A stretch of 64,000 nucleotides of DNA from Candidatus Sysuiplasma jiujiangense (lineage in GTDB: Archaea; Thermoplasmatota; Thermoplasmata; Sysuiplasmatales; Sysuiplasmataceae), in NCBI GenBank assembly GCA_019721075.1, contig JAHEAD010000001.1, positions 248,001 through 312,000 of the forward strand. The letters run 5' to 3'. Positions within the stretch are counted from its first letter, which is position 1; each line of letters begins with the position of its first letter. This document shows positions 54,512 to 63,221 of this stretch, one piece after another. The notes under the pieces were generated by a model. The model saw only the letters and a program-made list of their open reading frames with translations, did no database searches and was not told where the DNA came from. The position numbers and the translations under genes were made by a program.

Positions 54512-55435
54512 ATGGAGCCTAAGGACAAGTTTGGAAGACATTTGTATGGAAAAGTTTGGCTTCAATTATGTGAGAATGGCGTGAAATTGAAACAAGCAGG
54601 GTACTGGGAAAGTAAAAAGAAACCAAACCTGTTCATGAAAATAGAGGGTGACTTCTCATTGTACGCCGACATGCGAGGAACTGAAGAAGTACCTATCTGG
54701 GAGGATACAAGTCCGTTGTTTTATGCATATCCAAAAGATCGGAAAGAGGCCGACCAATATCAAACCGAAACGATAAGAACAATAATTGCCTCTGAAATCT
54801 ATAAGTTGTATTCTGCAGGTCTCGATGTGAGACTTAGTTTTTACGATCAATGTGAGCCGGGCGGCCAGAGCTTTGACGTTTACTACCAATGTGTAAACTG
54901 CGATATGCCTTTTGGGTACGTTTCACAAGAACCGTATTGCGATAGGTGTGAGGAACAGCATGATGCGGAGGAATCAGCGAGAGACAAACGGAACGCAGTT
55001 ATAACATTGAACCATGCTGAAAAGTGTGTGGTATGTGGAGTGCGAATCCTAAGCAAAAACAAACTCGTTAGCATGAAACAAAATCTGGAAGAAGTTACCG
55101 ATATTGAAGAGGGGCAAGTTCACCATACACATTACATCCCAGAAAAAACAATCAGTACTTGTCGTCAATGTCACTCTAAAATACATCGCTCGAAAGATCC
55201 CTACTACCAGCAATTCAAAGCTGAAATAACCAGAAAGGAATTTCAAAAGATTGTGTCGGAACGTGCAAAGGAAAGAAAACAATGGCGATTGAAATGTCAT
55301 ACATTCATGAGACATGCAAAGGAAGAGAGAGAAAAGGAAGAGAGAGAACAAAAACGACTGAAAGATCCTTACCATGCATTTGTAGTTGAGCGGAGAAACC
55401 AAAAAGTAAAAGCACGGGAACCGAAGATAAAATGA
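54512..55435 (+). CDS. HNH-type endonuclease-like protein
   Basis: A 307-residue protein with a first zinc knuckle (CVNCDMPF then CDRC) and an HNH-like site: CVVCGVRI, VHHTHYIPEKTI and CRQCHSKIH, that is paired cysteines around a His-rich beta-beta-alpha metal motif. The C-terminus is a long charged helix (KEEREKEEREQKRL). It starts two bases after the recombinase gene and precedes the restriction-modification pair. Its DNA is AT-rich, in line with recent transfer. Confidence 0.7.
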   Translation: MEPKDKFGRHLYGKVWLQLCENGVKLKQAGYWESKKKPNLFMKIEGDFSLYADMRGTEEVPIWEDTSPLFYAYPKDRKEADQYQTETIRTIIASEIYKLYSAGLDVRLSFYDQCEPGGQSFDVYYQCVNCDMPFGYVSQEPYCDRCEEQHDAEESARDKRNAVITLNHAEKCVVCGVRILSKNKLVSMKQNLEEVTDIEEGQVHHTHYIPEKTISTCRQCHSKIHRSKDPYYQQFKAEITRKEFQKIVSERAKERKQWRLKCHTFMRHAKEEREKEEREQKRLKDPYHAFVVERRNQKVKAREPKIK

Positions 55436-55579
55436 AGAAGATATACGACCGACGAGCGCGACGTCGACCCGTATTTTGCGAGGCGATTGAGCCTTTGCCA
55501 AGCGCATTCCATCAAATGAAAGGAAACGAGATATTTTATTACCCAATCCACGTTCACCATTCGCGGGGATGCTATAGTT

Positions 55580-56962
55580 TTGAAGAGAAAAAAATCTGAT
55601 TTGCCCTTCGGCTCGCAATTCAGTCCTTCTCAAATATCTATTGAGGAGGTGCTGGAACTCGTAAACGAGAATCGGGGAGCTACACGACAGTTTACTAATA
55701 ATATACGGGATCGTTTTTTTGATAAACATGCGAACGGAGATCCGAAGCAACAAATGGAACTTGCGAAAAACGTGAGGCTTTCATTGCGGTCATATGGAAT
55801 TATCGGGGAAGACGAGCAGATGACTGAGTTCGGCAAAAGACTTTACGAACTTAAGGACAGAGGTGATGAATTCTATAAGTTATTGTCCCAACATATTTTG
55901 CTTGAACTGAAGGGTCTGGATTTACTTCGAGCTGTAAGTAATTTGAAAGCCCTCCGCTTGCAAACGGACCTCGTATCTATCGCTCGAGAACTGAAAGAAT
56001 ATGGAATATACGTGCCAGAATCAGGGACCCATATTTCAACGATGAAACAATGGTTGCAAAAGGCTGGAATTGTTGACGAACAGTGGAACATTAATCAAAC
56101 GCTTTTGAGAAAACTCATTGGTTATAACCTGCAGGAGATTGATGTATTTTCAGATTTCGGTCCTGAAATGAGAGGATTCCTCAGGGCATTAGCGTCTCTC
56201 GCTCCTATTGACTGGATATCTTCATGGGATGTTGCAAGGCATGCGCAGTCGATGAGTCATGTAAAATTTGACGCAAAAAACCTGAGAGAGCAAATCGTCT
56301 TTCCACTTCGGGATGAAGGCTTAATCGAAATCAGAAAATCCACCAGCGGTAGGGGCGCCAAGCCATATGAGATAAAAGTGACTGATGAATTCAAATCTCA
56401 GTATATTTTGCCAATATTGGAAGTGTTATCCGAGTCGGGCGATGTTCCTATCCACACATTATCCAAGCCTCTGTTTGATGTTCTGAATGACGTAGAAAGT
56501 GATGACACTTACATCAAGGGAAAAGGACTTGAAATGCTGGCTATGCACTTGTGTCGTCTGCTTGGTCTGCACATCACCTCCTGGCGGCGACGTGGAACAG
56601 AGACTGGTGGAGCTGAAGTGGATTTAATAGCAGAGGGGACAAATTATGTTTTTTCAAGATGGGAACTTCAATGCAAGAACACATCACAAGTTACGCTAGA
56701 CAATATTGCCAGAGAGGTTGGCGTCTCTCTGCATTCAAGAGCCAATGCCATCCTGATTGTTACCACAGGAAAGTTTTCAAGAGATGCTGTCAGTTTTGCA
56801 GAGCAGACAACGATAAAATCGCCACTCAGTATTATCTTGATGGATGCGGCCGACCTCAGGCAAGTTATAAGTGATCCATCCTCAATAGGTGCGATATTGA
56901 GAAAGCAGGCCAATAAAGCGATGCAACTAAATAAACAAATAAGACCTGAGAGAGAGGGCTGA
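55580..56962 (+). CDS. Restriction endonuclease, Mrr-like PD-(D/E)xK domain
   Basis: A 460-residue protein. The N-terminal two thirds are helical with winged-helix-like parts (recognition region, inferred), and the C-terminal domain has the nuclease pattern GGAEVDLIAEG followed by WELQCKN, the Asp and Gln-x-Lys of an Mrr-type PD-(D/E)xK site. It ends four bases before a DNA methyltransferase gene, so it is the nuclease of a type II-like system. The start is a TTG at 55580. Confidence 0.82.
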   Translation: MKRKKSDLPFGSQFSPSQISIEEVLELVNENRGATRQFTNNIRDRFFDKHANGDPKQQMELAKNVRLSLRSYGIIGEDEQMTEFGKRLYELKDRGDEFYKLLSQHILLELKGLDLLRAVSNLKALRLQTDLVSIARELKEYGIYVPESGTHISTMKQWLQKAGIVDEQWNINQTLLRKLIGYNLQEIDVFSDFGPEMRGFLRALASLAPIDWISSWDVARHAQSMSHVKFDAKNLREQIVFPLRDEGLIEIRKSTSGRGAKPYEIKVTDEFKSQYILPILEVLSESGDVPIHTLSKPLFDVLNDVESDDTYIKGKGLEMLAMHLCRLLGLHITSWRRRGTETGGAEVDLIAEGTNYVFSRWELQCKNTSQVTLDNIAREVGVSLHSRANAILIVTTGKFSRDAVSFAEQTTIKSPLSIILMDAADLRQVISDPSSIGAILRKQANKAMQLNKQIRPEREG

Positions 56963-56965
56963 GAA

Positions 56966-57922
56966 ATGGTAAGAACTGGACCACAGTGGTTGGATGCATT
57001 GAAATTACCGCCATTCTATTACAGAACCGGACTCGGTGCTGCTTTCTTGGGTGATTCGATCAAGCTTTGCAGAAAATTGCCAGATAATTCGATAGACTTG
57101 ATAATGACATCACCGCCCTTTGCGCTGAGGCGTAAAAAGGAATATGGCAATGTCGAAGCGAGCGAATATGTTGAATGGTTTCAGCCATTCGCTGAAGAAT
57201 TTTACAGGGCCCTGAAACCCAAAGGAAGTTTGGTCATTGATATTGGGGGGTCTTGGAACGAAGGATTTCCCACTCGCTCTGTATATCAATACGAGCTGCT
57301 TCTGTCGCTCGTTCGTATGGGTTTCTATCTTTGCCAAGATTTCTTTTGGTATAATCCAGCTAAGCTTCCTTCTCCTGCAGAATGGGTAAATGTTCGTAGG
57401 ATCAGAGTGAAAGACGCCGTTGATCCTGTTTGGTGGCTATCCAAAGACCCTTTCCCAAAAGCGAACAATAGAAAAGTGCTCAAGGAGTATAGCAATTCGA
57501 TGCAACAGCTGTTACTGAATGGGTACAAGCCAAAACTCCGCCCTTCCGGACATGACATAACTTCTAAGTTTTCACACGATCATGGTGGGGCCATACCTCC
57601 TAACATCCTGATAGCCGCAAACACGGAATCCAACAGCCTTTATCTGAGATCATGCAAAGCAGCCAACATGAATCCACATCCGGCGCGTTATCCGTTGAAA
57701 CTACCCAAATTCTTCATTGAATTCCTAACAGATGAAGGCGATATAGTGCTGGATCCGTTCGCTGGAAGCAACGTTACAGGAGAAGCATCAGAAATATTGA
57801 AACGAAAATGGTTGGCGTTTGAAATTATCGAGAACTACGTTGTTGGTTCCAAATTTAGATTTGATAAGGTAATAAGCAAGGGGAAACCGTCATCAGTGTT
57901 GGAACACTACGTTGAGGCATGA
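56966..57922 (+). CDS. DNA methyltransferase, N4-cytosine type (beta class)
   Basis: A 318-residue enzyme with the catalytic motif TSPPF (motif IV) near the N-terminus and the AdoMet-binding DPFAGSNVTG (motif I) near the C-terminus, the permuted beta order. TSPPF is typical of m4C enzymes such as M.PvuII, although m6A enzymes with similar motifs exist. It should protect host DNA against the nuclease encoded immediately upstream. Confidence 0.88.
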   Translation: MVRTGPQWLDALKLPPFYYRTGLGAAFLGDSIKLCRKLPDNSIDLIMTSPPFALRRKKEYGNVEASEYVEWFQPFAEEFYRALKPKGSLVIDIGGSWNEGFPTRSVYQYELLLSLVRMGFYLCQDFFWYNPAKLPSPAEWVNVRRIRVKDAVDPVWWLSKDPFPKANNRKVLKEYSNSMQQLLLNGYKPKLRPSGHDITSKFSHDHGGAIPPNILIAANTESNSLYLRSCKAANMNPHPARYPLKLPKFFIEFLTDEGDIVLDPFAGSNVTGEASEILKRKWLAFEIIENYVVGSKFRFDKVISKGKPSSVLEHYVEA

Positions 57923-57934
57923 TGAATACCTTTC

Positions 57935-58097
57935 GCCCACCCCTCTCCCCAAAACGCATATTAAGGATGTGCATCTCCCCACACCTCCGCAAGATAAGAG
58001 GTAGATGAATGACAAAAGAGAACGGATTCGTGAAAGAGTATTACACAGGTAGGAAAGACCAGTTCGACGTGGATTACGCGCTCTTCAGGGAAGCCGC
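57935..58097 (+). repeat. Right copy of 163-bp direct repeat
   Basis: Pairs with 52104-52266. It begins 12 bases after the methyltransferase stop and covers the leader and first 30 codons of the intact small gene at 58009. The repeats bound the recombinase/restriction island. Confidence 0.85.
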
Positions 58098-58218
58098 AAA
58101 GGCAGCCAAGACGAAAGAGGAGCTTGTTGGCATGCTGAACGAAAAGTATCAATTCGTGATATCAAGAATCGCCGAGAAGAGGGCCAACACACTCAAGGAA
58201 GACCTCGGACTGATTTAG
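58009..58218 (+). CDS. 69-residue helical protein (intact repeat gene)
   Basis: Full-length counterpart of the chimeric gene at 52178. The product is charged and helical throughout (KAAKTKEELVGMLNEKYQF). The identical leaders of both copies suggest that promoter and start were duplicated together. No family is recognised. Confidence 0.6.
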   Translation: MTKENGFVKEYYTGRKDQFDVDYALFREAAKAAKTKEELVGMLNEKYQFVISRIAEKRANTLKEDLGLI

Positions 58219-58222
58219 ATTT

Positions 58223-58687
58223 CTATTTGGCTGCTCCTGCAGCCTCAAACCCTTTTCCCTCTTCTTCTGCTGTCCCATGGCGCCTGATTGCATTCCCTGC
58301 CTCTTGTAGGGCCGAGTTGAATTCGTCGCGGCCGACAGCCACGCACCTTGTGCCGTACTCCCTGCAGTATCCCTTGCAGGTGTTGATACCGGTCCTCTTG
58401 TCTTCCTCAACAATCAGCTTGTAGGCCCTCCCAAAAGCTTCCAGGACGTCGGAAGCCTCGCGGGCTGTTATGTTCCACAGATTGTCCTGATAGAACTCAC
58501 CGAACTGCCTGAGCCTGTTGAATATGCTCAGCGGTGCGATGCTTGTATTCTTGAGGAATGAATTCAGCATCTCATCTCCGGTGCTCTTTCCGAGCAGCTG
58601 CAGCATGTCCTTTGGCATCTCTGCCAGAACCGCCGGCCTGGACCATGCCTTCCTTCGCTTCCATGGTAAGAGGTTTTCGATGTTCAT
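58223..58687 (-). CDS. Hypothetical helical protein
   Basis: A 154-residue protein from the ATG at 58687 (the frame extends to 58705). Mostly helical, with three cysteines in a short stretch (TCKGYCREYGTRC) that could bind metal. It lies downstream of and in the same orientation as the winged-helix gene at 58760. Function unknown. Confidence 0.55.
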   Translation of the reverse strand: MNIENLLPWKRRKAWSRPAVLAEMPKDMLQLLGKSTGDEMLNSFLKNTSIAPLSIFNRLRQFGEFYQDNLWNITAREASDVLEAFGRAYKLIVEEDKRTGINTCKGYCREYGTRCVAVGRDEFNSALQEAGNAIRRHGTAEEEGKGFEAAGAAK

Positions 58688-58759
58688 GCACTGGCCAGTA
58701 GCCACGCTGGCTATTATCCACGTGCGGCCAATTGCAGAATTGATAATATGGAGGGCGCC

Positions 58760-59050
58760 TCAGTCTGTCCTACCGGAGTCAACAATTTGTATGATTTCCC
58801 GGAGCTTCCTGGCTACTTTCCTGCCTTTCAGGGTGCAGAATATGAGGTTTCTCGCCGGATAACTGTCATTGTCAATTCTGCTGCCGACGAGCCCCATTGC
58901 CTTGGCTTTCTCTATTGACGAGTAGAGTTGATGGACGGGAATCCCAGTCTCCTCGAGCACTTCGGTCAAGGGCTTCTCGCCATCCTGTGCCAGGTAGACG
59001 ATGAGCCTGAGCAAGCCTGACTGCTTCTCCAGTGTCCGCAGCACGTCCAT
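58760..59050 (-). CDS. Winged-helix transcription regulator (MarR/ArsR-like)
   Basis: A 96-residue protein from the ATG at 59050 with helix-turn-helix EVLEETGIPVHQLYSSIEKA followed by a wing (DNDSYPARNLIFCTLKGRK). It diverges from the Dam-type methyltransferase, with 86 bases between the starts, and probably controls that promoter region. The upstream frame extension to 59146 would overlap the divergent gene. Confidence 0.75.
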   Translation of the reverse strand: MDVLRTLEKQSGLLRLIVYLAQDGEKPLTEVLEETGIPVHQLYSSIEKAKAMGLVGSRIDNDSYPARNLIFCTLKGRKVARKLREIIQIVDSGRTD

Positions 59051-59136
59051 GGCAGTGTATCTGGATACTGCAATTAAGAGTTTCCGGTTGCGCAAGCAGA
59101 AAGAATATATCTGATGATTGCTGTTTCGACAATCAT

Positions 59137-59904
59137 ATGAGAACAAGGAGCCTGTTTCCCTATGCCGGCGGCAAGTTCTATCTCATGAATGAGATAAGGG
59201 GAGTGTTCGAGAAATCTGGCAGGCATGTGGCCATCGATGTGTTTGGAGGCTCGGGAAAATTCCTGCTGAATGTGGAAGCCAGAAATAAGGTTTACAATGA
59301 CATTGACTCAAGGCTTGTCAATCTCTTCAGCGTAATCAAGGAGAGGCCCTTGGAGTTCAGGCAGAAATTTGAATCCTTCGTCTACTCGAGAGAGCTATTT
59401 GAGAAATATGTCGATGGGTCTGAAACCGGGGAACCTGTGGAGGATGCGTTCAGAACCTTCTACGTGTTCTACTGTTCATTTGCCGGCAAGGGAGGGACAT
59501 TCGGATACCAGGTGAGGGACAGAAAATCGCTCGGTCGCAAGGTTGTGGACGTATCAGCAAGACTGCAGGATTTCCACAATGAAATACAGGGCTGGACAAT
59601 CGAGCACCTGGACTTCAGGGACTTGATGAAGCGTTACGACAGTGAAGATGCATTTTTCTATCTGGACCCTCCGTATTTCGGAAGGAAGTTTTACCGGTAC
59701 AATTTCACGGAAAAGGATTTCGAAGACTTGGCAGCTATGCTCCATGCGCTGAAGGGGAAGTATCTACTGAACATCAACAAGAACGAGTTTATACTCGACA
59801 GGTTCGGCGCGCCCTGCAGTGAAATGGAGTTCAAGAGCTTCTGTGATAACGCCAGAGTCAGTGGAAAGAGGGGGAGCAGGACGGAACTGTTCTATTGGAA
59901 TTGA
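59137..59904 (+). CDS. D12-class N6-adenine DNA methyltransferase (Dam-like), solitary
   Basis: A 255-residue alpha-class methyltransferase with FPYAGGKF at the start, DVFGGSGKF (AdoMet site) and the catalytic DPPYFG. No nuclease gene is adjacent, so it may act alone, for example to protect the element or regulate its genes. A TATA-like AATATAT near 59104 lies about 30 bases before the ATG, suggesting a leaderless transcript. Confidence 0.9.
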   Translation: MRTRSLFPYAGGKFYLMNEIRGVFEKSGRHVAIDVFGGSGKFLLNVEARNKVYNDIDSRLVNLFSVIKERPLEFRQKFESFVYSRELFEKYVDGSETGEPVEDAFRTFYVFYCSFAGKGGTFGYQVRDRKSLGRKVVDVSARLQDFHNEIQGWTIEHLDFRDLMKRYDSEDAFFYLDPPYFGRKFYRYNFTEKDFEDLAAMLHALKGKYLLNINKNEFILDRFGAPCSEMEFKSFCDNARVSGKRGSRTELFYWN

Positions 59905-59964
59905 TGATATTGAACCTCAGGCTCTTAATGACTCATTCTCCACAAATGAATTCAGTTACGCAAC

Positions 59965-60954
59965 TCATGATGAAATGATATCTTGCTGATTCGTGGCTAT
60001 TTTCTTGGCTGCCGTGGTCAAGGCATCTCTCTCGGGTAACTCATTCAGGAACTTCAAGAGAATGTTATCCTTGATTTGACGATATAGGTTCCTTCTCTTG
60101 ACTTGATTCCGGCTGAAGACAAGTAGAGTGCTGTGACTGGTATCTGCACTTGCTTCACTCTTTCGCATCATACTTTGGACTGCCGTCCTCACTTCATCTA
60201 TGTCTGAAAGGAAGCTGACAATTTGTTTATCCCGGAACACTGTATTTTCCCTTGATTCCAGAATGGGGTCCAATTGCGGCTCCTCCTCTCTGTTCTTGGA
60301 TGCAGTATGCATGGCGAAATCAAGCAGCTCACGCTCCGGTGTCATCCTGCGTGGGCTGTAGTAAAAATAATACTCGGTGAGATCCTTTTCGACTGGAACC
60401 CTGCTCAAGTAGCAATAGCTTATAGCATGCTTGAGGTTGGGTATTCCTTCGCTTCTCATATCGCCAGCAAGAAGGGAGTCCACATCGGAGAACATCTCAT
60501 ACAAAAAATGGGCAATATCCCCATATTCCTTTTCACCTAATCTGTCCAACACATCACATAGGTCCTCATAATTTGAATCGAGTGAGCAATTCAGGCTAAT
60601 GTTCTCATAAATGGAGACAAAATCTCTCTCTAGACTTAGCACTGCACTTACGGGAATCTCTTCCTCTATGAATGAAATCTTCCCATCAATCTTCAAAATG
60701 GCATCGGGAATTTTGCGCAGTATTGCTTCGACGTCCTTGTCACCAACCTCCATCGTTTCGCCACCTTGAAATTTCGACGGTGCATATCGCCAAACAGAGA
60801 TGCCAGTCTCCTTGTATCCGAAGCGCATCGATAGGCGTTCTTTAAGCAGCTTGTAGAAGGATCCGATCAACTTGAGTCCGTAATTGTTCCGTCCATTTTC
60901 CCAAACCTGACTGTCTATGTCTGTGTTCAACTTCATGTATAACGCCACAGTCAT
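59965..60954 (-). CDS. Hypothetical protein, last gene of the minus-strand cluster
   Basis: A 329-residue soluble, mainly helical protein. The ATG at 60954 follows GGGAGGG and lies about 25 bases downstream of a TATA-like AATATAAATA (60974-60983), so it is probably transcribed by its own promoter; the frame start at 61005 lies upstream of that box. No catalytic motif is evident. Unknown family. Confidence 0.6.
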   Translation of the reverse strand: MTVALYMKLNTDIDSQVWENGRNNYGLKLIGSFYKLLKERLSMRFGYKETGISVWRYAPSKFQGGETMEVGDKDVEAILRKIPDAILKIDGKISFIEEEIPVSAVLSLERDFVSIYENISLNCSLDSNYEDLCDVLDRLGEKEYGDIAHFLYEMFSDVDSLLAGDMRSEGIPNLKHAISYCYLSRVPVEKDLTEYYFYYSPRRMTPERELLDFAMHTASKNREEEPQLDPILESRENTVFRDKQIVSFLSDIDEVRTAVQSMMRKSEASADTSHSTLLVFSRNQVKRRNLYRQIKDNILLKFLNELPERDALTTAAKKIATNQQDIISS

Positions 60955-60973
60955 CTCCCTCCCGAGATGAGAA

Positions 60974-60983
60974 AATATAAATA
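60974..60983 (-). promoter_or_regulatory. TATA-like box for the 59965-60954 gene
   Basis: The minus strand reads TATTTATATT here, centred about 25 bases upstream of the ATG at 60954. It argues against the longer frame starting at 61005. Confidence 0.4.
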
Positions 60984-61046
60984 TCGTTTCATGTCCAACA
61001 CTCAAACTAATCCTCGAAGTTGTATTTAGCCTTTAAATGGTGGTTA

Positions 61047-61535
61047 TTAAAACTGATTGAGAGTTGTTCGATTATTTTTCCAGTAATCGCTGAGGTCATC
61101 CGACTTGATGACCCAAATATCCATTTCCACCCCTTGGATTCTCACTGGTCCGCCACGACGAGTGCTCTTGTTTACGAGTATGTGCTTTGTGGGACTCCGT
61201 TTATCAGATCTCTGTTGTTCGTATCTTTGGCCCAGCTTTCCCCACTTGCCGCTTGTAACGATGAGCAGATACCTCACATCCAGACCGTTCATCCTCGCTG
61301 CGTTGAAGGTAACACCCAATTGGTCAATTGCCGTATCAATGTGGCCAACGCCCTTCCTTTCAACAACAATCCAATGACATGTAGTATAATGCCCCATCGC
61401 GTCTGCCTTTCGCTTTCCTTGAAGCCCGAACCTTTTCTCGATGTCCTCAGGTGAAAGTATCTCATCGACATCGCCTTCAGTAGGCAGGGGAATTATGAGT
61501 CGCCTCAGTTCATCTGGGACGTTGTCCTTAGTCAT
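61047..61535 (-). CDS. Hypothetical protein with possible nuclease-like core
   Basis: A 162-residue protein. A segment reading KADAMG...WIVVERKGVGH has an Asp and a Glu-x-Lys at PD-(D/E)xK-like spacing, and the following DVRYLLIVTSG strand fits that fold, but the signature is weak. The ATG at 61535 follows AGGAAGGAGC. Strand order and neighbours suggest a role in the minus-strand accessory cluster. Unconfirmed. Confidence 0.5.
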   Translation of the reverse strand: MTKDNVPDELRRLIIPLPTEGDVDEILSPEDIEKRFGLQGKRKADAMGHYTTCHWIVVERKGVGHIDTAIDQLGVTFNAARMNGLDVRYLLIVTSGKWGKLGQRYEQQRSDKRSPTKHILVNKSTRRGGPVRIQGVEMDIWVIKSDDLSDYWKNNRTTLNQF

Positions 61536-61572
61536 CTGCGCTCCTTCCTCGCTATGATTGTTCTGTCCGAGT

Positions 61573-61734
61573 TCACTCCCACTCCACCGTCAACCTCTCC
61601 TTCTTCTGCGTCTGTCCTCCGGACAGCGCCTTCCGCACATACAGTGTTCCAATCACAGGGTCTGTGAATGTCTTCTCCTGGAACCTGTAGGTGTTCTTCG
61701 TGGCACGGTCGAGTTTCAAAGTCGAGATGGTTAG
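61573..61734 (-). pseudogene. Small protein, frameshifted relative of the gene at 63218
   Basis: In this frame the product reads DRATKNTYRFQE then VIGTLYVRKA and continues to a stop at 61573, clearly related to RATKNTCRFQK...VIVTLYVQK at 63218-63370. However, the only start codon placed well (GTG at 61736-61738, overlapping the upstream stop) is in another frame, so a one-base indel near position 61730 appears to have broken the start; a TTG at 61719 could still give a short product. Confidence 0.55.
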
Positions 61735-62787
61735 TCACGATCCCTTCTCCGAAATCAAGTGTTGAGCCAACTTAATCAATGCCTTTGTAACGATGATGAG
61801 ATATTCCGCGTCGGCGACCGAAATCTTCACTTGTTCTGGCGGATATGTTTTCTTGAAGTCCTCTATATGAAGGTCTATGGAAGCTTGATCTTTGAAACTT
61901 GTCCTTCCTTGCAACCTAGCGAATGCTCTACCCCATCGTTCCTTATAAGCAAAACTACTCTCACCAAGAGAAACCTTCAACGTCTGGTCCAATAAATCTC
62001 CAGCATTTCTGCAGTTAGCGCAAATACTCTTCGTATCCCATCTCATCAGAGATTTTTCTGCCAAATCAACGTATGCCCATGCATCTTTCAGCGTTCTTTC
62101 TCCCTTTGGAATCTCCACCACGAAGAATTCCCCGAGACCCAACACAGGAGCAATATCATTTATCCAGTCAGATGAAGCAATCTTGGCCTCGAATTTTGTC
62201 TCAAAATGCTCAACGCTAAGATAGCCAGCACCTTGTGTGTTTTGAGACGTATTGGACGAAAGTAGAACCAGATTGCCGCGAGGCTGCAGATATCTATCAT
62301 TTAGGTACGCGTAGAGCAAAAGACTGATGTTGTTTACGTCTGTGCCAAATGTTTTCGACACCTGGCTCTTGAACTGTTCGGATAGAGGCACGCTATCAAA
62401 AGGAAATTCAACAACGTACGACATTTGAGTTTTATTCAAAACATAATCAACCAAGACTTTAATATCAATCTTTACGTCGCCTTTTCTGTCGAGTCTCCTA
62501 CTTTCCTCGATGAAACTTAGCGATTGTCGGTCGAAAATAGCAACGGCGGAAATAACTTGCTCAACCTCTTCGAATTGTTCACCTATGTACCTTATCGCCT
62601 GAAGGGATGCGCCGCTGAATGAGACCTCGGGCATGAGCATCGCGATTGTTTTGTCTTGAATTGTAATCGACCCGCTCAGACTCAGAAGCGCTTCTTGGCT
62701 TCTGCGGTACCTCACACCAAAAGTGAAGCGTAATGCGGGTTTGAAATAATCGGTAGCCGCCAGTACGGATATGTGTTTTACATTCAT
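61735..62787 (-). CDS. Hypothetical 350-residue protein
   Basis: From the ATG at 62787 (GGGAGTG upstream; the TTG at 62853 is unlikely). The N-terminal half is beta-rich (LRFTFGVRYRR, ALLSLSGSITIQ) and the C-terminal half helical with CANCRNAGD. No motif identifies a reaction. It is the longest gene of the terminal cluster and overlaps none of its neighbours, whose small size suggests an accessory system. Confidence 0.6.
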   Translation of the reverse strand: MNVKHISVLAATDYFKPALRFTFGVRYRRSQEALLSLSGSITIQDKTIAMLMPEVSFSGASLQAIRYIGEQFEEVEQVISAVAIFDRQSLSFIEESRRLDRKGDVKIDIKVLVDYVLNKTQMSYVVEFPFDSVPLSEQFKSQVSKTFGTDVNNISLLLYAYLNDRYLQPRGNLVLLSSNTSQNTQGAGYLSVEHFETKFEAKIASSDWINDIAPVLGLGEFFVVEIPKGERTLKDAWAYVDLAEKSLMRWDTKSICANCRNAGDLLDQTLKVSLGESSFAYKERWGRAFARLQGRTSFKDQASIDLHIEDFKKTYPPEQVKISVADAEYLIIVTKALIKLAQHLISEKGS

Positions 62788-62830
62788 CTTAGCACTCCCA
62801 TAACTCTCTTCCACAATCGGCTTCCATCCA

Positions 62831-62920
62831 TCACTCCTCCAGCACCTCCTCAATCTTCTTCAGTAGCTCTGCCACCTTCTTCTTGGCATTGATTAACTCG
62901 ACGTTGTGTTGCTTGTTCAT
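62831..62920 (-). CDS. 29-residue micro-protein related to the tail of the 63218 product
   Basis: The frame from the ATG at 62920 ends KKKVAELLKKIEEVLEE, nearly the same as the KVAELLSKIEEVLEG end of the 63218 gene product. GAGGATGGC lies upstream. Either a real micro-protein or a remnant of a duplicated gene whose N-terminal part is lost. Confidence 0.4.
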   Translation of the reverse strand: MNKQHNVELINAKKKVAELLKKIEEVLEE

Positions 62921-62933
62921 GGCGTTGCCATCC

Positions 62934-63221
62934 TCATTGTTTTTTACGCTCTTTCCGTTTCTTAAGGATGTCACATAGTGTTGAATCCACACTTCTTGCG
63001 ATTAAAGCTGAGCCCCAGAGCATAAGAAATGCAGAGGCAACCACTACCGTCATCGCCGATAATGCTGCAACACAGTATGAGTTGAAGTGTGAGTTCTTGA
63101 CAAAGCCTATTGCGCTGTTGGCAAAATAATTGAAACTGAAGACGACTCCCGCGACTACAAGCCCTACGCCAAAGGAGTACTTGATTTTCGGAAGTCCACC
63201 GTTTTCGTCTTTACTCGTCAC
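62934..63221 (-). CDS. Small two-span membrane protein
   Basis: A 95-residue protein with two hydrophobic segments (about residues 18-36 and 50-75) and a strongly basic tail (KKRKERKKQ). The GTG start overlaps the upstream stop (GTGA). It may anchor other products of this cluster. Not recognised. Confidence 0.6.
   Translation of the reverse strand: MTSKDENGGLPKIKYSFGVGLVVAGVVFSFNYFANSAIGFVKNSHFNSYCVAALSAMTVVVASAFLMLWGSALIARSVDSTLCDILKKRKERKKQ

Noticed and set aside
52104-58097. CRISPR-like repeat structure
   Set aside because: Only two long copies 5.8 kb apart; no regular spacer array occurs anywhere in the window.
61532-61738. 68-residue minus-strand frame starting at the GTG
   Set aside because: The adjacent frame carries clear similarity to the 63218 product, so this frame is a frameshift artefact after its first codons.
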